Below are positions 25,441 through 40,100 of a stretch of DNA of 64,000 nucleotides, piece by piece. A model generated the notes under the pieces. That model was not told the DNA's origin. It ran no database searches and was given only the letters and a program-made list of their open reading frames with translations. The first letter of the stretch is position 1. Each line of letters opens with the position of its first letter. The translations under genes and the position numbers were made by a program. Origin of the DNA: Casuarius casuarius (lineage: Eukaryota > Chordata > Aves > Casuariiformes > Casuariidae); the NCBI GenBank assembly GCA_003342895.1, contig PTFA01000318.1, forward strand, positions 915,495-979,494, in the 5' to 3' direction.

Positions 25441-28400
25441 CCCGCGTCTGATGTGCTTTTGCTAAATCCAGGGCAGGCTCACTTTGGCTAACCTGGGGCT
25501 TTCCAGCAGGATAAACAGAACCGTGAAGGCGAGATGGGCAGGGGGACACTGAGACTTGGGGGAATCGTTAGCGGGGGAGAGGTCAGACAGGGCCGCTGGG
25601 AGCTTCAGGAGGGTCTTTGGAAAACTCCTCCTTTCTCTGTCACCACCATTGCCCCTCAGCACGCCCACCGGGGCCCCAGCTCCCCACCTCACCCTGCCCC
25701 TTAGCAACAACACAAATAGATGACTGTGCAGGCAGGAGACTCAGCTGTTCGATAGCATGGGCTGTGTGAACAGCTCATCTCCAGCTTTTCCAGCATCTGC
25801 AAAGAAGGCAGTCGCTTAGTCCCTGAAGCCAGACGTGGGTTTCAACAAACAGCCAGGAGCCCACAGAGCTGTCTCATTTGCTTATGGTGTTTGACATCAG
25901 TGGCTTAGCTTAGTCTTCTCTTTCTACAGCTAAATCCCAAGTAGACAGTTCGCCTTAAATAAGATTTGGTTATGTGTTCTGAATACAACCTCTTTCTCTA
26001 CATATATGTATCTGGGGGAGGAGACCTGCAAACTTTTGAGGAAACTATGAAGGCAGGCTTGTGAAAATACGCACTGATTCAAGTTTCCCCACTCATCCCA
26101 AGCATAACTCCAAAGTTCTGGCATTTCAGTGTAAACAGTCTTCACCACAGCAGAGCAAAGCCCGGATACAGCAAAACTACTCAATGCAAAACCAAAGATC
26201 TCCGTAGATCAGAGGCACACAGGAGCCGCAGTTCCCGTGTATGCCATCGTGGTCCTTAGAGCTGTCAGGTCTGCAGTTCCCAGGAGTCTTCGTGCTTTGA
26301 GGGAAAGGAGAGCCATGAACTAGGAAGGCAGGATGTTTCTTGTACTCCCACTCTATATTCTCCTAGGAATACAGGGTGTTCAGTATGCTAATGTGAAGGC
26401 ATATTACCTGTAGGTCTTTATTCTGTAGTGGCTGGAATTGCTTAAAGGAAACCTCCACCTTTTAGAGCTAGGGTGGTTGGAACGCAGTTGAGCCAAAGAC
26501 TAACATTTAGTGCTGAGGTCTGTGTGGCATGTGAAGGATGGCTGCAGGTGGCTGCGTGTGCTCGGCTCGTGAAAAGCCAGTGGGAGGGCTGGGATCTGTT
26601 GGAGCAGCCCTGGATTCCTGAGTGCCTGGGTGGCTGTCTGTTTGTGCACACCACGCTGCTCCCCCACCCCAACGGTGGTGGAGCGAAACCCAGCTCCGCA
26701 CGAAACAAACGGCGCAGCGGAAGCTGTGATTTTCCAGAACACCTTCTGCTGCCAAGATCTCGCTGGAGATTGCTCGCCATTTACTAAGCAGACAGGGCTC
26801 GTCTTTGCCCACTTGGTCTCGAGCCAGGCAGACTCAAGCACTGACTGCTGCCCATTGTTTCTGTGTGTTGACTGTCTTCCGAGGTGGTACAGGAATACAG
26901 CTTACAGAGGGCCAGCTTCTTCCTCCCGCATTTGACTTCTGCTTTGTGCCAGAAACCAACCAGCGGGCAGAACCTCCCCTGTCCTCTGCTCATCTAGCTG
27001 AGCTATTAGAGGGACATGCACAGTCCACACAAGTGACATCGTCCTCAGGCCACAGCTGCAAGATGGTCCCCATTTCTCTCCCCCTTACGGTGGCCTTTCC
27101 ACCACCCCAGCAACCTCTCTCTCTCTTGCTCTCTCATCCTTTGGAAACGAAGGGAGAGACAAAGGTTTGAACCTGTTTTGCCCTATGCTCGCATACATCC
27201 AAGGGAACTGGAAGGATGCTTTGGAAAGCATGCATGTGGCTCAGGCGCAGTTTGAGACTTTTGAAAGAGTGAGGCTGTTTGAAAGGAGGATTTCCCTCCT
27301 CCTGTTTCTCCCCTGAGGAACTCAGGAATCAGCATGTTTCTTTGGGTCCTGGACTGATGCAACACACAAGCACAACATGCCTGGAAATCAGACTGGAAAA
27401 CAGTAGCGGGAGATGCAGAGGGAACCTGAGCGTGGGCTTTGCATTGCAAGAGCACTCGTCCCTCAGAGCAGGCTCCTTCCAGGCAGCACCACAGCTCATG
27501 AACAGCACATGCAAGTGGCCACTCGGGGCATGCTCTCAGAGCGCTACCCAGCTCATGCACATTGAGGCTGAAAGCCTGTAGAACGGGCACTTAGGAGCCT
27601 GGCTGGGCATCTCCGCCACCATCCTCCAAAGACAGGGGCACTGCTTTCCTTTGCTAGCAGAGAGAGCTGGATGTGAGGAGTGGCTTCAGCAGAAAGCAGT
27701 GATCCTCTCTGCAGTTCCTGATCTCACATTGACTTGTAGCTGATGTCAGACCTGTCACCCTCTTAAAGATGCAAAGACTTGCTGTCTCATCAGGCCTGTT
27801 CCCCCACAACTTCACTTGGGAGATGCTTCAGAGAAACACAGCAGCAAATTTACAAGTAACAGATATTTGTAGCTAGGTCACTCCCCAACCAGCAGGTACC
27901 TGGAAGCAATTTTTTTGACTAATGCCCTATTGCATCTCCCTGAAGCAACAGGGAAGAAAGAATAACATTCATATTATCTACTCAATCAGAAGTCAACACA
28001 AACCTCTGATGAGGAGCTGGGGGCATCACCAGGAACATTCAAGCAGGAGTTGAAGGATGAGGAAAAATACTGTGTAGCCAGTCCCATTATAAAAGTTAAA
28101 CTTTAAGGCTAAAAGCAGGAATGGGAAGAATTTCTCATTCTGCCTTTCGTGCTGTATGTCGAGGTCAAAGGAGGAGGTTTCTAGAGCAAAGTGCAGACGT
28201 GACTCAAGAGTATATGAAACTTCACCAGGAAATTGTCATGGGTCCCACAGTGCTCACGTCAGAGCACTTCACTCACAGCACTGGGTCCAGCTCAGACACT
28301 TCCTTGCTCTCTGTGTGCATAGGAAGAGCACTCCTTTCTAGATGGCCAGGTAAATGATTTGTGCAGATGATGCAACCAGCCCAGAAGAACATACCTCCTA

Positions 28401-30105
28401 CAAGATAGCTTTGGATAAGGGGCATCTTTCCTCGGTTGTTGGGTGTCTCACCCATTTGCCGTAAGACCAGCTGCTTCTGTGAGCTTGCAAAGCACTTTAT
28501 GAGGAAGTGCGAGTCGTGACATTTCTTGTGGTCTGGAAATCCCTTCAAGGCCACTGCTGAGCCATAGCCAGAGAAACCTGGCACTACTGGCAGGGCTACT
28601 CAGTAGCATCCATCATTTGGGGAGTATTAATGCAGAGTCCTCAAGGCTGCACAGAGACTTGAAGCAAAGCCACATGTGCAGAGGCACAGTCACATCTCTT
28701 GGTCAGCTGGCACAGGCAGAGCAAGCTGGGCAAGTGGGACCTCATCACCACGATGGTGGTCCCTTCAGACACCAGTTCAAGCCCCATTAGCTTTGGCACA
28801 GCGGCCAATCTTGTGGCATGCAGCTACACATGCACTTAGAAATACCTGTGAAAAGCAGGTTGACTGGGCCCTGCCAGGCAGAGGTGTGAGTAATCGACTA
28901 CCTGTAGCTGAGGTTGCTCAGAGCGGAAACCTTTTATCAGTTGCCCAACCGTCACCCCCTTCCTTCCCATTGAAGTGCACAGGGTGCAAGATAAAAATCA
29001 GTTCCAGACAGATTATGACAGACAGTTGAGTGTAGGTGTCTGGGAGATTTTTTTAAAAAAACAAAGTATGTTCTTATCCAAACGGATTTCCTGGAGTGAT
29101 GAGTGAGCTTGGCATGTTTCTACTCTACCTTTGGCATGTGCCTGTACATTTGGGCTTGCTGACACAGCCCCGTGATTTCCTACTGAGAAAGGATCAGTTA
29201 CCCGTACAAGTATTCCAATAAAGAGTACTCTGTCCCCTCCCCTGCTGGATGAGCCACCAGGGCCAGCACTTGGGAGCATTCGCTGTATGCATGCTGGAGC
29301 AGCTACGCAGAGGGGAGAAGAAGAGAACCAAGTTGCATGGTGAGAGTTTTCTTGCTGCTGTCATCTCAAGGTTCGATCACTGCTGTCTTTGCTTTTTGCT
29401 CTGGGCCAAAATTGACTGGCTCCTATGACAAGCAGCTCCCTTGAATCAGTCCCTTGGCAGTCGCCCATATTCTAGTACACGCCTGTGGCCTTGACAGGCC
29501 AGAGAAGCCCTTTGCACATACACCAGGCATCCTAACATAGGCTGTCTTCTATAGCCACCTGGAAACTGTTTTTCCAACCAAAAGGGGTTTGGGAAAGCAA
29601 CTCTCCTGAAAAGAAACTAAAAAACAACCCTCCCAACAAACAACAGGGTTTCTACATTTAAACCTTTCAGGTAGTACATTCTGGTTCCTGTTGTGTGAGG
29701 GAAGAGAAACCGTGACACAATTAGTACTGAAAAAGCTGGAAGAGTTTAATTCCATGAAGAATTGTTTTATATCCAGATTTTTCTTCTATTCTGTGCTTTA
29801 AAACAACTTAGAATTCTTTAAAAAGATTGCTTGAACACTTTTACCTACCACTCATGCTGCGCATGTTCTCAAGCATGCTGATATTTCCAGTTAGAAAAGG
29901 TTCTCTTTATTTTGCCTAAGGAGTAGGGACAAGGGGGTTCATCATCTCATAGCTGCTTGGCACATCCACCAGCAAACTCAGCTGAAGAGTCATATTTGCT
30001 GCTTAAGCCTTTCTTCCACGAACCCAGGCAGTTCTGCTGCTTTGCGCATATACCCCTACAGGATAACGCTGTGCAAGGACAGGTCAGAGGAGGAAAAGTC
30101 TGGAG
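25441..30105. other. Intergenic, no gene recognised
   Basis: Between 26440 and 27600 several long open frames overlap on both strands, again without any domain. This fits G+C-rich non-coding sequence better than a gene. Confidence 0.55.
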
Positions 30106-30155
30106 ATGGGATGGGATGGGATGGGATGGGATGGGATGGGATGGGATGGGATGGG
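30106..30155 (+). repeat. Microsatellite (ATGGG)10
   Basis: Ten exact ATGGG units occur without interruption, flanked by TGGAG and CAGGACAGGG. The tract supplies ten GGG runs separated by two bases, so the plus strand has strong G-quadruplex potential. Confidence 0.97.
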
Positions 30156-31058
30156 CAGGACAGGGCCAGGCCTGAGTCCCGTCTGCCCACAGTGTTGTCA
30201 TATTGCAATGCAGGACTAACCTTGAATATCTGTGGGAGAGACAGTATCTTCTGTTCTTCATGCTAACACCCTGACCTGCGGCAGACAAGGCACGGTCACA
30301 CTGTGAGACGAGCATGCCCTACTACTGAATGCAGGGAACACCCACTATGCTGTTTTCCTGGAGCCCTGACCAGTGACTCTGATGGATCAAAGGCAGCAAT
30401 CACTGGCCCACAAGTGGTCCAGTTGTTCTAGTCATGGCCAAGTGCTCATCGAGGTTGAAAGCCAACAAGATGTGAGAGGTGCTGCCAACCCGGCTCTGTT
30501 CAGGCTGAGAAACTGCCTCGCTTCAATTTTTGCTGCAAACATGGAGCGAGGCATTCTCTGTCATCTGCGTCCTGTGAAGCCCAGAGATGTCCAAGATTAG
30601 ATCTCCATGCAGCAACAGTCTCCTTATCTGCCCCCCCGGGTATAAAATCACACTGCGCAATTTGTGGTCAGTCACAACTACCCAGGAAGGAAAGCATCTG
30701 GGACCTAGTACCCGGTGCAAATCCTGTCCACATGTCCAGTGCTGTGAATAGCTCATGCACCAGAAGAAAAGCAGTGCAATGAACAGGGCCCTGTCTGGTC
30801 TGCTCCACAGCTGACATCCAAGAGGAACGCTACACCTGCTATAGAAGATAAAACTGCTCTCTCAGGTACTTCTGGAGACCGTGACAACCAAGCCCCAACA
30901 CAGTGAGACAGCAGCCGGCAAGCAGATAGTAAAAAGAGTTTGTCCCTCTGTCCCTGAACAAAGCCCACAGCTCCAGGGAAAGAGTTGGGTCACCTGAGAC
31001 CTGGCAGCCTGTCTTATTTTCCTCTCTGTAAGTGCCATATTAGGAGAGACAGGAGGTA

Positions 31059-31070
31059 CCCCCCCCCCCC
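31059..31070 (+). repeat. C tract, 12 bases
   Basis: Twelve C follow AGGAGGTA and precede AACAACTCCC. Confidence 0.9.
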
Positions 31071-34000
31071 AACAACTCCCACCAATCTATCAAGGCCAAC
31101 TCTACCTCATCATCTACACCACTGTCTTGCAATAACGTGCATCAGATGGGTTTTCACTGGCAATACATCTCTCAGTAAGCTCGATTGCTAGAAGATAAAA
31201 TTGCCTTCTCTTGCGGTGACAGGGGAGGACAGTGCCAGAAGTTAGTCTGAACTGCATAAAGTCAGCATGGTCCTGAGCAAGCCTGAATATCTGTGGTAGC
31301 GCAAGGCAGGTAGGTAGGTACCTGAAGTGGTGAACCAGCCACCTGTAGCTCTCGGGCTCAGCAGAGCCAGAGGTGGCCATGCTCTCCTGTGGTGGTGCGT
31401 TCATGCTGTATCCGGAGTGGGCACGGCATTTCCCGCAGAGCCCTGCCCCAGCATTGGGAAGCGTGGCCCTTGCGTCTTTGAGGCAAGTGCAGGACAGCGC
31501 TGTTGGTTGCTCTGCCTCGGTAGAGCAATGGTCTCTCTGCAGCGCAGCTCCAAACCCAAGTTCTGTTATGAGCCCGTTTCAGATAACCTTACACCCTCAA
31601 ACGGTGGCAGTTACTCATATGATTTTGGGCTGAGAATTACTAGACTTAGGTAGCAGAGTAATAATTTTTTTTTTGCTATGTTTGCCCTAAAACGCTATTT
31701 AAAACCAAAAGCAACCATTTAGCTAGTTTGGAAATGCTTACGTTTCTTTAACCATTGTAGCTGCAACTTTGAGTTCTCAGCATGTAATTCAGGGTGGCTT
31801 TATGGTCGTTTTCAGACCGTGTGTGTGAGCACCGTGACCTCTGGTGGCCAAGGTGGAGCTCGGCGCACGTTAGCCTTCTTGCTCTGTCAGACTGCAGAAG
31901 TCTTCAGCTCGGTTCAGATGGCAGAGACTGAAGCTCAGGGATCACCAATACAAGCCCTGGCACTTCTGGCCAGCGTTATCTACTAACGCTGGTTAGTCTG
32001 TAGTGCTGGAAGCACTGGAGAGTGGTGCCCAGCTGCAGCCCCCCTCCCCATGCAGACACACGCAAAATCCGAGGGGAAGCAGGGCAAACCGGTCTTGAGT
32101 TGCTAGTCAGTGGAAAACAAGTAGGGCCAGAAGGCTTCGGATGGTGACGTGCTCAACAAGCAAATCTGTGCCCATACGAGAAAGTTTTCTCTTAACCTAT
32201 GAAAATCAGCTGATTGTGCCCCAAAGCAGAAAGGCTTATAACTGTGCTCCAAAGCCCTTGTTTGGGTATGTCACATATATGATTTCTTTGGCTATCCTTC
32301 CTTATGCAAGTGCTGTTCCTGCATCAGTCTTGCTATGCATTTGGTCATCAGGGTATCTGGTAGCAAAGAGTTCCCCAGGATCACTGTGGTAGGCCCAGAT
32401 GGCTGCGGAGATCTGCCTAAGGGCAGACAAGATCTAACTGTTTACCTCTGCAGTTTTCCTGTTACCTCCCAGATGGACCCCCACCCCCACCTCGAGCTGC
32501 CAGGAGGGGAATGCAGCCTGCAGCAAACTCACTGTACTTTATATTGCCCTTTTTTGGGGGGCTAAAAGCTCACAGAGGAGAGCCTGGGATCCAGCAGGAG
32601 GGCAAACAGTCACAGCTTGTGACTCTGCTGTGATTACCCAGCTTGCTCCTAGCGCAGGGGATGACATGAAGCCAAAGTTTGACTGTGCTTTGGTCTCAGT
32701 TTAGACTGAATCACAATGTGAGCATTCAGCAGCAAGAATCTGTCCCTAAATGAGGTTCAGGAAGGCTCGTGCTGACAGCTTAAAACATCACATGTCTCAG
32801 GGCTCCCCTGATTACCGGTGGATCCCCCTTCGTTTGGATCATAACTCATAGGGAGCTAAGCTGTCTACCCAGCTCTGTCCAAATCTGTGCTGGATTTACT
32901 GGTGAAAGTCCACGTGATCCACCCTTTAGGGTCAGAAATGTGAGCATGTGGCAATGCGGCCCTTCCCTCCACTGGGGAGTGGAGTAGAGACCTAACACAG
33001 GCCAGGTAGATCTGTGCTGTGAAAGTGCCAGCTTCTCTGTGTTGAGTATGAAGGGGGCCTCAGACAGCTGTCTCCAACAGCAGTATCTCTAGTGCAGGCG
33101 TCTAAAATTTAATGTGATGGATCCCCCCATTATTTTCTCTTTGATAGTAGCCGCAGTATATTTTACACAGACCAAACCGAAGAAGCCTGTACAGAATGTA
33201 TAAGGAAGAGTTGTGGACCTTCACACAATGCTTTTTTTCCCTGCACCCCTCTTGAGGAACGGTTGTCAAAAGCCCAAAGATAACAAGGGAATGGGCTTAA
33301 TATCAGGCCTGACTCACATCCCCACATCTATATCCTGTCTGCAGTGAGGGAGAGGAGCAGGTGGTTCAGAGCTGAAGCAGCAAATAAGCAGTGCTTTTGG
33401 AGGCTGGCTGCTGCTCTCTAGGAGGTCTGGGGTCTGCATGGTTAAGAACTGCATAAACACCAGCTCCACCTTTGGCGCCTCTGTGTCCCAAGACCTTCAT
33501 GGTCAGGAGCCGAGGAGCCAGCCTGTTTCCCTTGGTGGGAGCGGAGCTTGTCTTCTTCAGGCTCGCCACATGGTCCTTGGTTTGGGACAGGGCAGTTCGA
33601 AACTCCTGCCTTGCCAAGAGCCCTGCCTCTACCGGGCCTTTGCCCTGGCATCTCAGCAGGCACCGGGGAAGCTCTGGGAACCTCGTGTTGGCGATGAAGC
33701 CTAGATGTTAGACTTCCCCATCTCTGAATGTGGGGCGTTGTCCTCCCATGGGACCTGTCTTAGTTGAGAAAAGCGACTGCAGCACCAGGCGCCTCCCTGT
33801 ACTGTGCAGCTCCTCGTGGTTTTCTTGACAAGAAGAAACCAGAGACTTTTTCTGACCAGAGACTGGTGGAAAAGTTAGACTGTTCTTCTATTGCCTACAC
33901 GAAAATGCAGCAAGAGAACGGAAAATGGTTCATTTCCATAGCAAGGACTTGCTGTTGCGACCCATGCGCGCCATTCCCAGGCCTCCTCAGAGAATCTGCT

Positions 34001-37000
34001 TCCCACAGCTCTCGCCCTGTCAGCCCCGCGAGGTGGGAAGCGGTTCTCTCACCCAGTCTGTCACGTAGCCAGAAGACCCTGGGTCAGTAAGGAGATACTG
34101 ATCTGGCTGGGATAGCTGGGTCTGCTGACATGGCTGGGGGGAGTCTCAGCTGTCCCGCGCCTCAGGTCTCACCCGTGTTTGGGGCTGCTTCATTTTTCTC
34201 AGTGCTGTGAGTCAGGGCTTGTCTGTCACTTGATCTCATAGGGGTCTGCGTGAGGCCCCTCTGTTACACTAACCCCAGAGCACTTGCTGTCTCAAGGATC
34301 TTCTCACTTGTGTATGTGCTAGCCTGCAGAGCAACGACTCTTCTTCACAGGCATTAGTATCTCTGCCAATCAAGCAAGCTGTCTGCCCTTTGATTTATTA
34401 CACTGCTTCTAGCAAAACACATGCTGCCTGCGAGCAACTGTTACTGACCATTGACTGTCCCCTCTCTCCCCAGCAGTGACATTTTCAGCTTCAAGGCCCG
34501 ACACTATGCACCAATGGCATTTTCAGCCTTGGCCTGACCTTCACCTTTAGCCACAGGATCTGAATCTGTTGCGTCACTGTTTCCTCCCACTAAGATGTCC
34601 TTTATCAAGAGCAGTGTCATAAGGTTATTGTTTTCTGATGTAAGTGGTAGGAGGTGATCACAGGGACTTTCAGACCAATTTCTCTTTTCTGAAATGTTCC
34701 TTCAAATAAATGGCATGTTCTCTGCTTGGTTTGTGGAGTAAAGGAGTCAAATATGCACAGCAAACCTAGTGCCTTCATAACATGGCTAGAAAGTTAGCAC
34801 AAAGCAGTCTGTTAAGTGCTGCAACTACCTCTCTGGTGACAGCGATTCACCACATCTGCCCACAGTGAGGGGCCAAGGTTCAAGAAAGGCAGGAGATGCC
34901 CTGAAAAAAAATTTCCAGTCACTGCAGTCTTACCTACCCGTCACCCCCTTCCAACCATCTTCATAATGGGCAACTCTGCTAGCCTGTGCGTAGTGTTACC
35001 AGCTCCTGCGAGCTTGAGCAGGCAGTTTAGATCACAGGGTGCCAGCCTACTTCCCAGGAGGAAAGCAGAAAAGACTTAAATGCGGTCTGAGCAGTGACCA
35101 GCCTCTCCCAAAAGCTTGTGCAGTTTCAGGTTGTTCAGCAAGGTGCTTACGTGCGTACATATTGCACTGACATTGGTTGGAGCATCGCGCCTGGTGAAGA
35201 CTCGGCCGTAGATGGCACCTCCCAACACTCGTTTCTGTGAAGGGTCTGTGACGAGGCTGCCTCGTGCAGACCGCACATGCACCCACATGCACGTTGCAGT
35301 TACATGTAGGCAGGAGGAAGGATGTAGAAACATGCCAAAGGGTATAACAGCGAGAAACAAGTATTAGGTCTCTAATCCCATCTTCCAATCTCATTTCCCA
35401 AATAGCAGTGGGGAGGAATAGTGAAAAGATCAAAAATGGGTTTTTTTCCCTCCTCTTTTCACACCAGAGCTGTGCTACAAAAGGCATGAGTTGCTACTTG
35501 CACAAGTTGCTCTGTGAAATACAAAGAATTTTTGCTTACTCCCTTGTTACTCAGAGAGCAGGGAAGGGAATAATTGATTGCCATAATGAGCTAATTTGAA
35601 GCCTTAACATAAGTTCCTCTATCTTGTTTCTTGACAAAAATGCAGTCATGCTAAGTTTGTCCCTCTGTACTGCTTTATCCAATCACCGTAACCCAAGTGT
35701 GTTGTAGCAAGATAAGAGTGTGATGCATTTGGCATAAATAAGTCAGTGATATTTCATCTGATCTGACAGAGTATCCTAACAGCTTAAGTAGAAGCAAGGA
35801 CACATTGGAAATCACTCCATTTTCGTTATCGCATTCCCGGCTACAGCATAGCCAATCTTCTTTTACAATCAAAAAGCAACCAGCCCCTTTTTTTTAAAGT
35901 AAGAATACAGCCCATCAAAGTATGAACTACAAGACATTAATGGAAAAAAGCATTAGAAATATATGTGCCACACTTGAGAAACTGCAAAGAAAGATCTTGC
36001 CCTCATAGTCTAGCGGAGAGCCTATTCCTTCCCTGGGGGACTTGTAAGTGCAGCAGGCTTTGTACTTACACTAAGGTAATGCAGTGCTATTTAGGCAGCA
36101 GAGCACATAGCACATTTCTCTTGGAAATGACTGTAACACCCCCTTCTGCTGCCTTTTCTGGAATGGAGAAAACTAACGTGTTTTAGGCTAAGTTTAGGAG
36201 GATGGGTTGGTACTTCAGTGCTGCACCTGCCCAGCATTTCCTGCTGTGCCAGAAAGTGCAGGTCGCCGTCCCTCACACCTCGCCAAGCGTGACTCGGCTA
36301 GCCACAGGGATTTCACTCGTTCGAGGTAGCTGCTCTTGCACTGCCTCCTGCGTGAGCGTGAAGGCATGATGCTAGGGTAAACTGGTCAGCTAGTTTCTTT
36401 CAAGTTGGGATGCCGTTCTTCAGCTAATGTTTGGGCCCTCAGGAAGAGCAGGAGAAAAGGGGCCAGTTTTGTTCCAGTGTTTCTTGTGGGCAGAGGAGAG
36501 GAACCACACACGGGACAAGGCCAGACCTGAACTGCTCACGAGATGACATGGTTCAGTGAGCAAGATGGCCTGAGAAGGGCACTGAAGTACAAAAACATTG
36601 AGAGAAGAGGGAACGACAGGGCAGCTGATAGCCAGGCCCCTGACCCAACCCTGCCGTACATCAAGTTTGCCAGCTTTAAGTCCCACTCCTACCTCCAAAC
36701 ACAGATCGATTGCAGTAACTGTCAGCACAAGGGCTTGAGCAAGCCACCATGTTTCACGGACACCCACAGCCCCTGTACCTGTGCACCCCACCGGCTGGAG
36801 ATTTGATTTCTTGGCCTCTCATCTCACCCTTTTTTGATTTTTCCCTTATTGCCCTAGTTTTGAGAAAGGGGGAATTCCTAGGAAAGCATTTACAAAAAAT
36901 GATCACTTCAACTAGCTTCTGTGCACTAATGAACCCTTTGTTGCAATTTTATTTTCCAGGAAGGACTTCACTCAAATGGACAGAATTGGGTCATTTTTCA

Positions 37001-37185
37001 GTTTGTAGAAGACTGCGAGCAGACAGAGGCTGCGTAACAGAGGTAAGGCTGCAGGCTGAAGCTGTAATCCGGATTCACAATTTGTGAAGTAATCACTGTG
37101 CTCCAGAAAATGCAGTCTTTCACCAGACATCACAGACAATGGTTTGAGATTGGGAAGCAGTCTCGAGTTAGCAGATAGATCACAA

Positions 37186-37196
37186 CCCCCCCCCCC
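37186..37196 (+). repeat. C tract, 11 bases
   Basis: Eleven C follow ATCACAA and precede GTAAAAGGGGG. Confidence 0.9.
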
Positions 37197-40100
37197 GTAA
37201 AAGGGGGCAGTTTCACTCTGATGTCATTGCTGTGGTACCACAGCACCTGTGATGAACTTGATGTTTGACTGAAGGAAGTGAGAGTGCCAGTTGTCACTAG
37301 GGGATAAATACATCAGGTAGCTGAAACAAGAGGAGCCTTTCTATCTGCAAACACAGGCAGCAGCAAGGGAGAGAGGGGTGTGAGGGTTTATAGGAGAAGG
37401 AGATGCAGAAATACAATAAAGAAGATAAGAAGTGACAAGGCCAGAGTAAGTATGGGAACACAGCCTGGGGAATGCCTAGATAGAGAGCTTTGGGATAGAG
37501 TGTAAAATGCACAGGGACACAGGCTTTGAGCAGACAAGTTGTTCACTACTACTCTGCTGCAGCACATATAGAAACAGGCTGGTATTAGCAAACAGGAACT
37601 CAAAAATATTTGACCCTTCAGCTGTTTGCCTTCACCAGAACCACCGCAAAATCCTGCAGTTTGGCTCACTGCTGTTAAAAAGCAGCCATGCTGCAGAAGG
37701 GAGAGCTTTGAAAAGGACAAACTCAGGGCCCAGTTTCTGCAAAAAGGCTTTGAGCAGGTAGTCTAATGACATGCTGCTCCAGGGGAGCCTTGAGCTAGCT
37801 CAGCCAGAATGGCATGGAGTTGCTTTGGCTTTCCCAACATCCATACCTTGCATATAATTGATCTAGAAGATGCTGCAGCATCTGTCTTAGAAGGCGCAAA
37901 GACTTGCCATGTTCAGACCATGCAGTATTGGGCCCTTCCTCAACTCCTTTGGACTGAAAGAAAGGCACCACAAGGTTTTGGAGGGCACCATAGCTGCCAG
38001 TTCTGAACATGCACTCAAGGCAGGTTATTGTGCTTTACTATTCACATACAATAATCAGAACTACTTGCTTTCTGTTCTTCATTCCTTGTACTCTTTGCAG
38101 GTCAGAGGCTCTTAGCCTGTTTATCTGTACTGAGATCAGTACGTGCAATAAGCTAAATATTTATGATGTATTTACCATCTCAATATCAATTGCTGACTTG
38201 AAAAAGGGACTAGGTGAAAAGGATCCAAAACCAGCTCAGAGTGAGGAAAAATACTGTGTTCACAATGTCTGAATCGTGATGGGACAAGAAAATATTCAAA
38301 GGAAACAAAAATAAATCCCATTTTCATGACATAGTCAAGAGTGCACAGTCAAGTGAATACCTCCCAGGCAAAGGCCACCCATTTAACAATCATACAGTTA
38401 CAATCTAGACACGTCTGCTACCAGCAGGAAGATGTACCGCTAGGATGGTGCAATAAAACCATCAACAAAAACAGGTTTTTTAATTGGGAAGAAAGCTTTG
38501 AACAAGCCTATTTAAAACCTGTTTGTAACCAGTTTGTCTGTCTCCTGAACTTCCTACCCTGCCTAGTTATCTCTTCCTTCATTTTTGCAATTTCAGACAT
38601 TTTGGAGTTGCATCCAAAAGTAAGAAAAAAATCTCTCAAGTACAACACTGCAGAGAATGGCAAAAAAAAATTGTGGCGTACCACTATTTGAGAGAGGCAC
38701 TGATGTCCAAGTAAGTTTGCCAGATTAACAGTTTTTGGTCAATGTTAGGCCAGACCATCAATCGTATAGTTTGTGCTTTCTCATCCTGAATCCTTTTACG
38801 ATTATTTTTCAAGCGATTCTGCCTCATCAGTTTAAGGACAAGGTCCATTTATTTTCCACCTATCTTCTGTTCCTCCCTCCCCTTTAGAGAGGTACACTTA
38901 CATACTAAAGACAGCTTATGTAAGCATCTGCTGACTTCTGCCCACAGCATTTTTACAGATGTTGCAGAAAGGCACCCAGAGGACAGCAAAATAAAAACAT
39001 CCAGGACAATATAAAAAGTGTATAGAATGGACAAAAAGCCTGCAGGGCCCAGCCCTCAGAGAGGGAGGTGATGATACTGCTGTTCCCTCAAGGGTTAGTC
39101 TGGCTCTGCAGGCCCCATCAGCTTCCCAGCCTCTCCCTGTGTGATGAAGCCACCAGGCTTCTTGACACCACTCCTCTGTAGACATCTTTGCTTTTTACTG
39201 AAGGAGCCAGCAGTAATCCTCCCAAAGAAAAGCATTGCTGCATGGGACAGTTGGCAGTGAGGGAAAACGTGCAAGTAGATACAAATAAGTAAGTCTGCCT
39301 CTAAGTAGGGTAGGACAGGCTGTCACCAACTCCCTAGGGGTGGTACTGCTAACAGCAGCAAACTGCAATGTTGACACCCCCAGGTATTGAAGCTGTCACC
39401 TCCACCAGGGTTTATAAGCAGAACAAAACAAAACCAAACCCTGCATTTAAAATCATTTTCCTAACATATCCAAAATGGAGCTCCCATTTCTTCTGCTGAT
39501 AATAGTGATTGAGTCATTCACTGCATGTTTTGGCTCTCCAAAATCCAGCATGCCCTTCCTTTCTACTGTTCTACTGAAGTGCCATCCATAATCAGTTACG
39601 GCCCTAATTCAGGGCTCTGATTATAAAGGGTACAGTTATGTGCCTAAGGCATATAACCTCCAGGAACCCCCAAATTAGCTTCCAGGTTGGAGTAAAAATC
39701 CCACTACAATTCTCATCAATGCCATTTATATAAGAGAGACTCAAACTGTCAGGAAAACCTCATCCCCAGCTCAGATGACCACCACATTTAATTGTATGTT
39801 CCAGCCACAATGGAAGAAAGGCCAGTGGGAAACCTGAGGAAAGTTTTACAAAACTTAATAGGCCTCAGGTCTAGTCAGGAGGAACAGCACTTGGCAACGA
39901 GTCCACGCCACAGTACACGAGACAGGCACCACAGACAATGCTCTCCGTGCATCCGAAGGGCTGTTTTCCAGGGAGGCCAACCGGACTGAGCTGAACTCCG
40001 AACCTTGCCTTCGTGGTTCTCATGAAAGATGACTCCAGGGGACATTTTCTATAACCCCAATAACTCCAAAGTAGTGAGGAACTGATCCAGCCATCTCCCC

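Noticed and set aside
26442..27590. Several overlapping open frames of 100-135 codons on both strands
   Set aside because: Simultaneous openness of many frames points to low stop-codon density from base composition, not to a gene.
35047..35487. Open frame of 146 codons on the minus strand, cysteine-rich
   Set aside because: Cysteine spacing matches no family I know, and it lies in sequence with no splice or promoter support.
28060..38260. A shared 17-base word (GAGGAAAAATACTGTGT) near 28058 and 38241
   Set aside because: Flanks do not match; one such coincidence is plausible in AT-biased sequence of this length.
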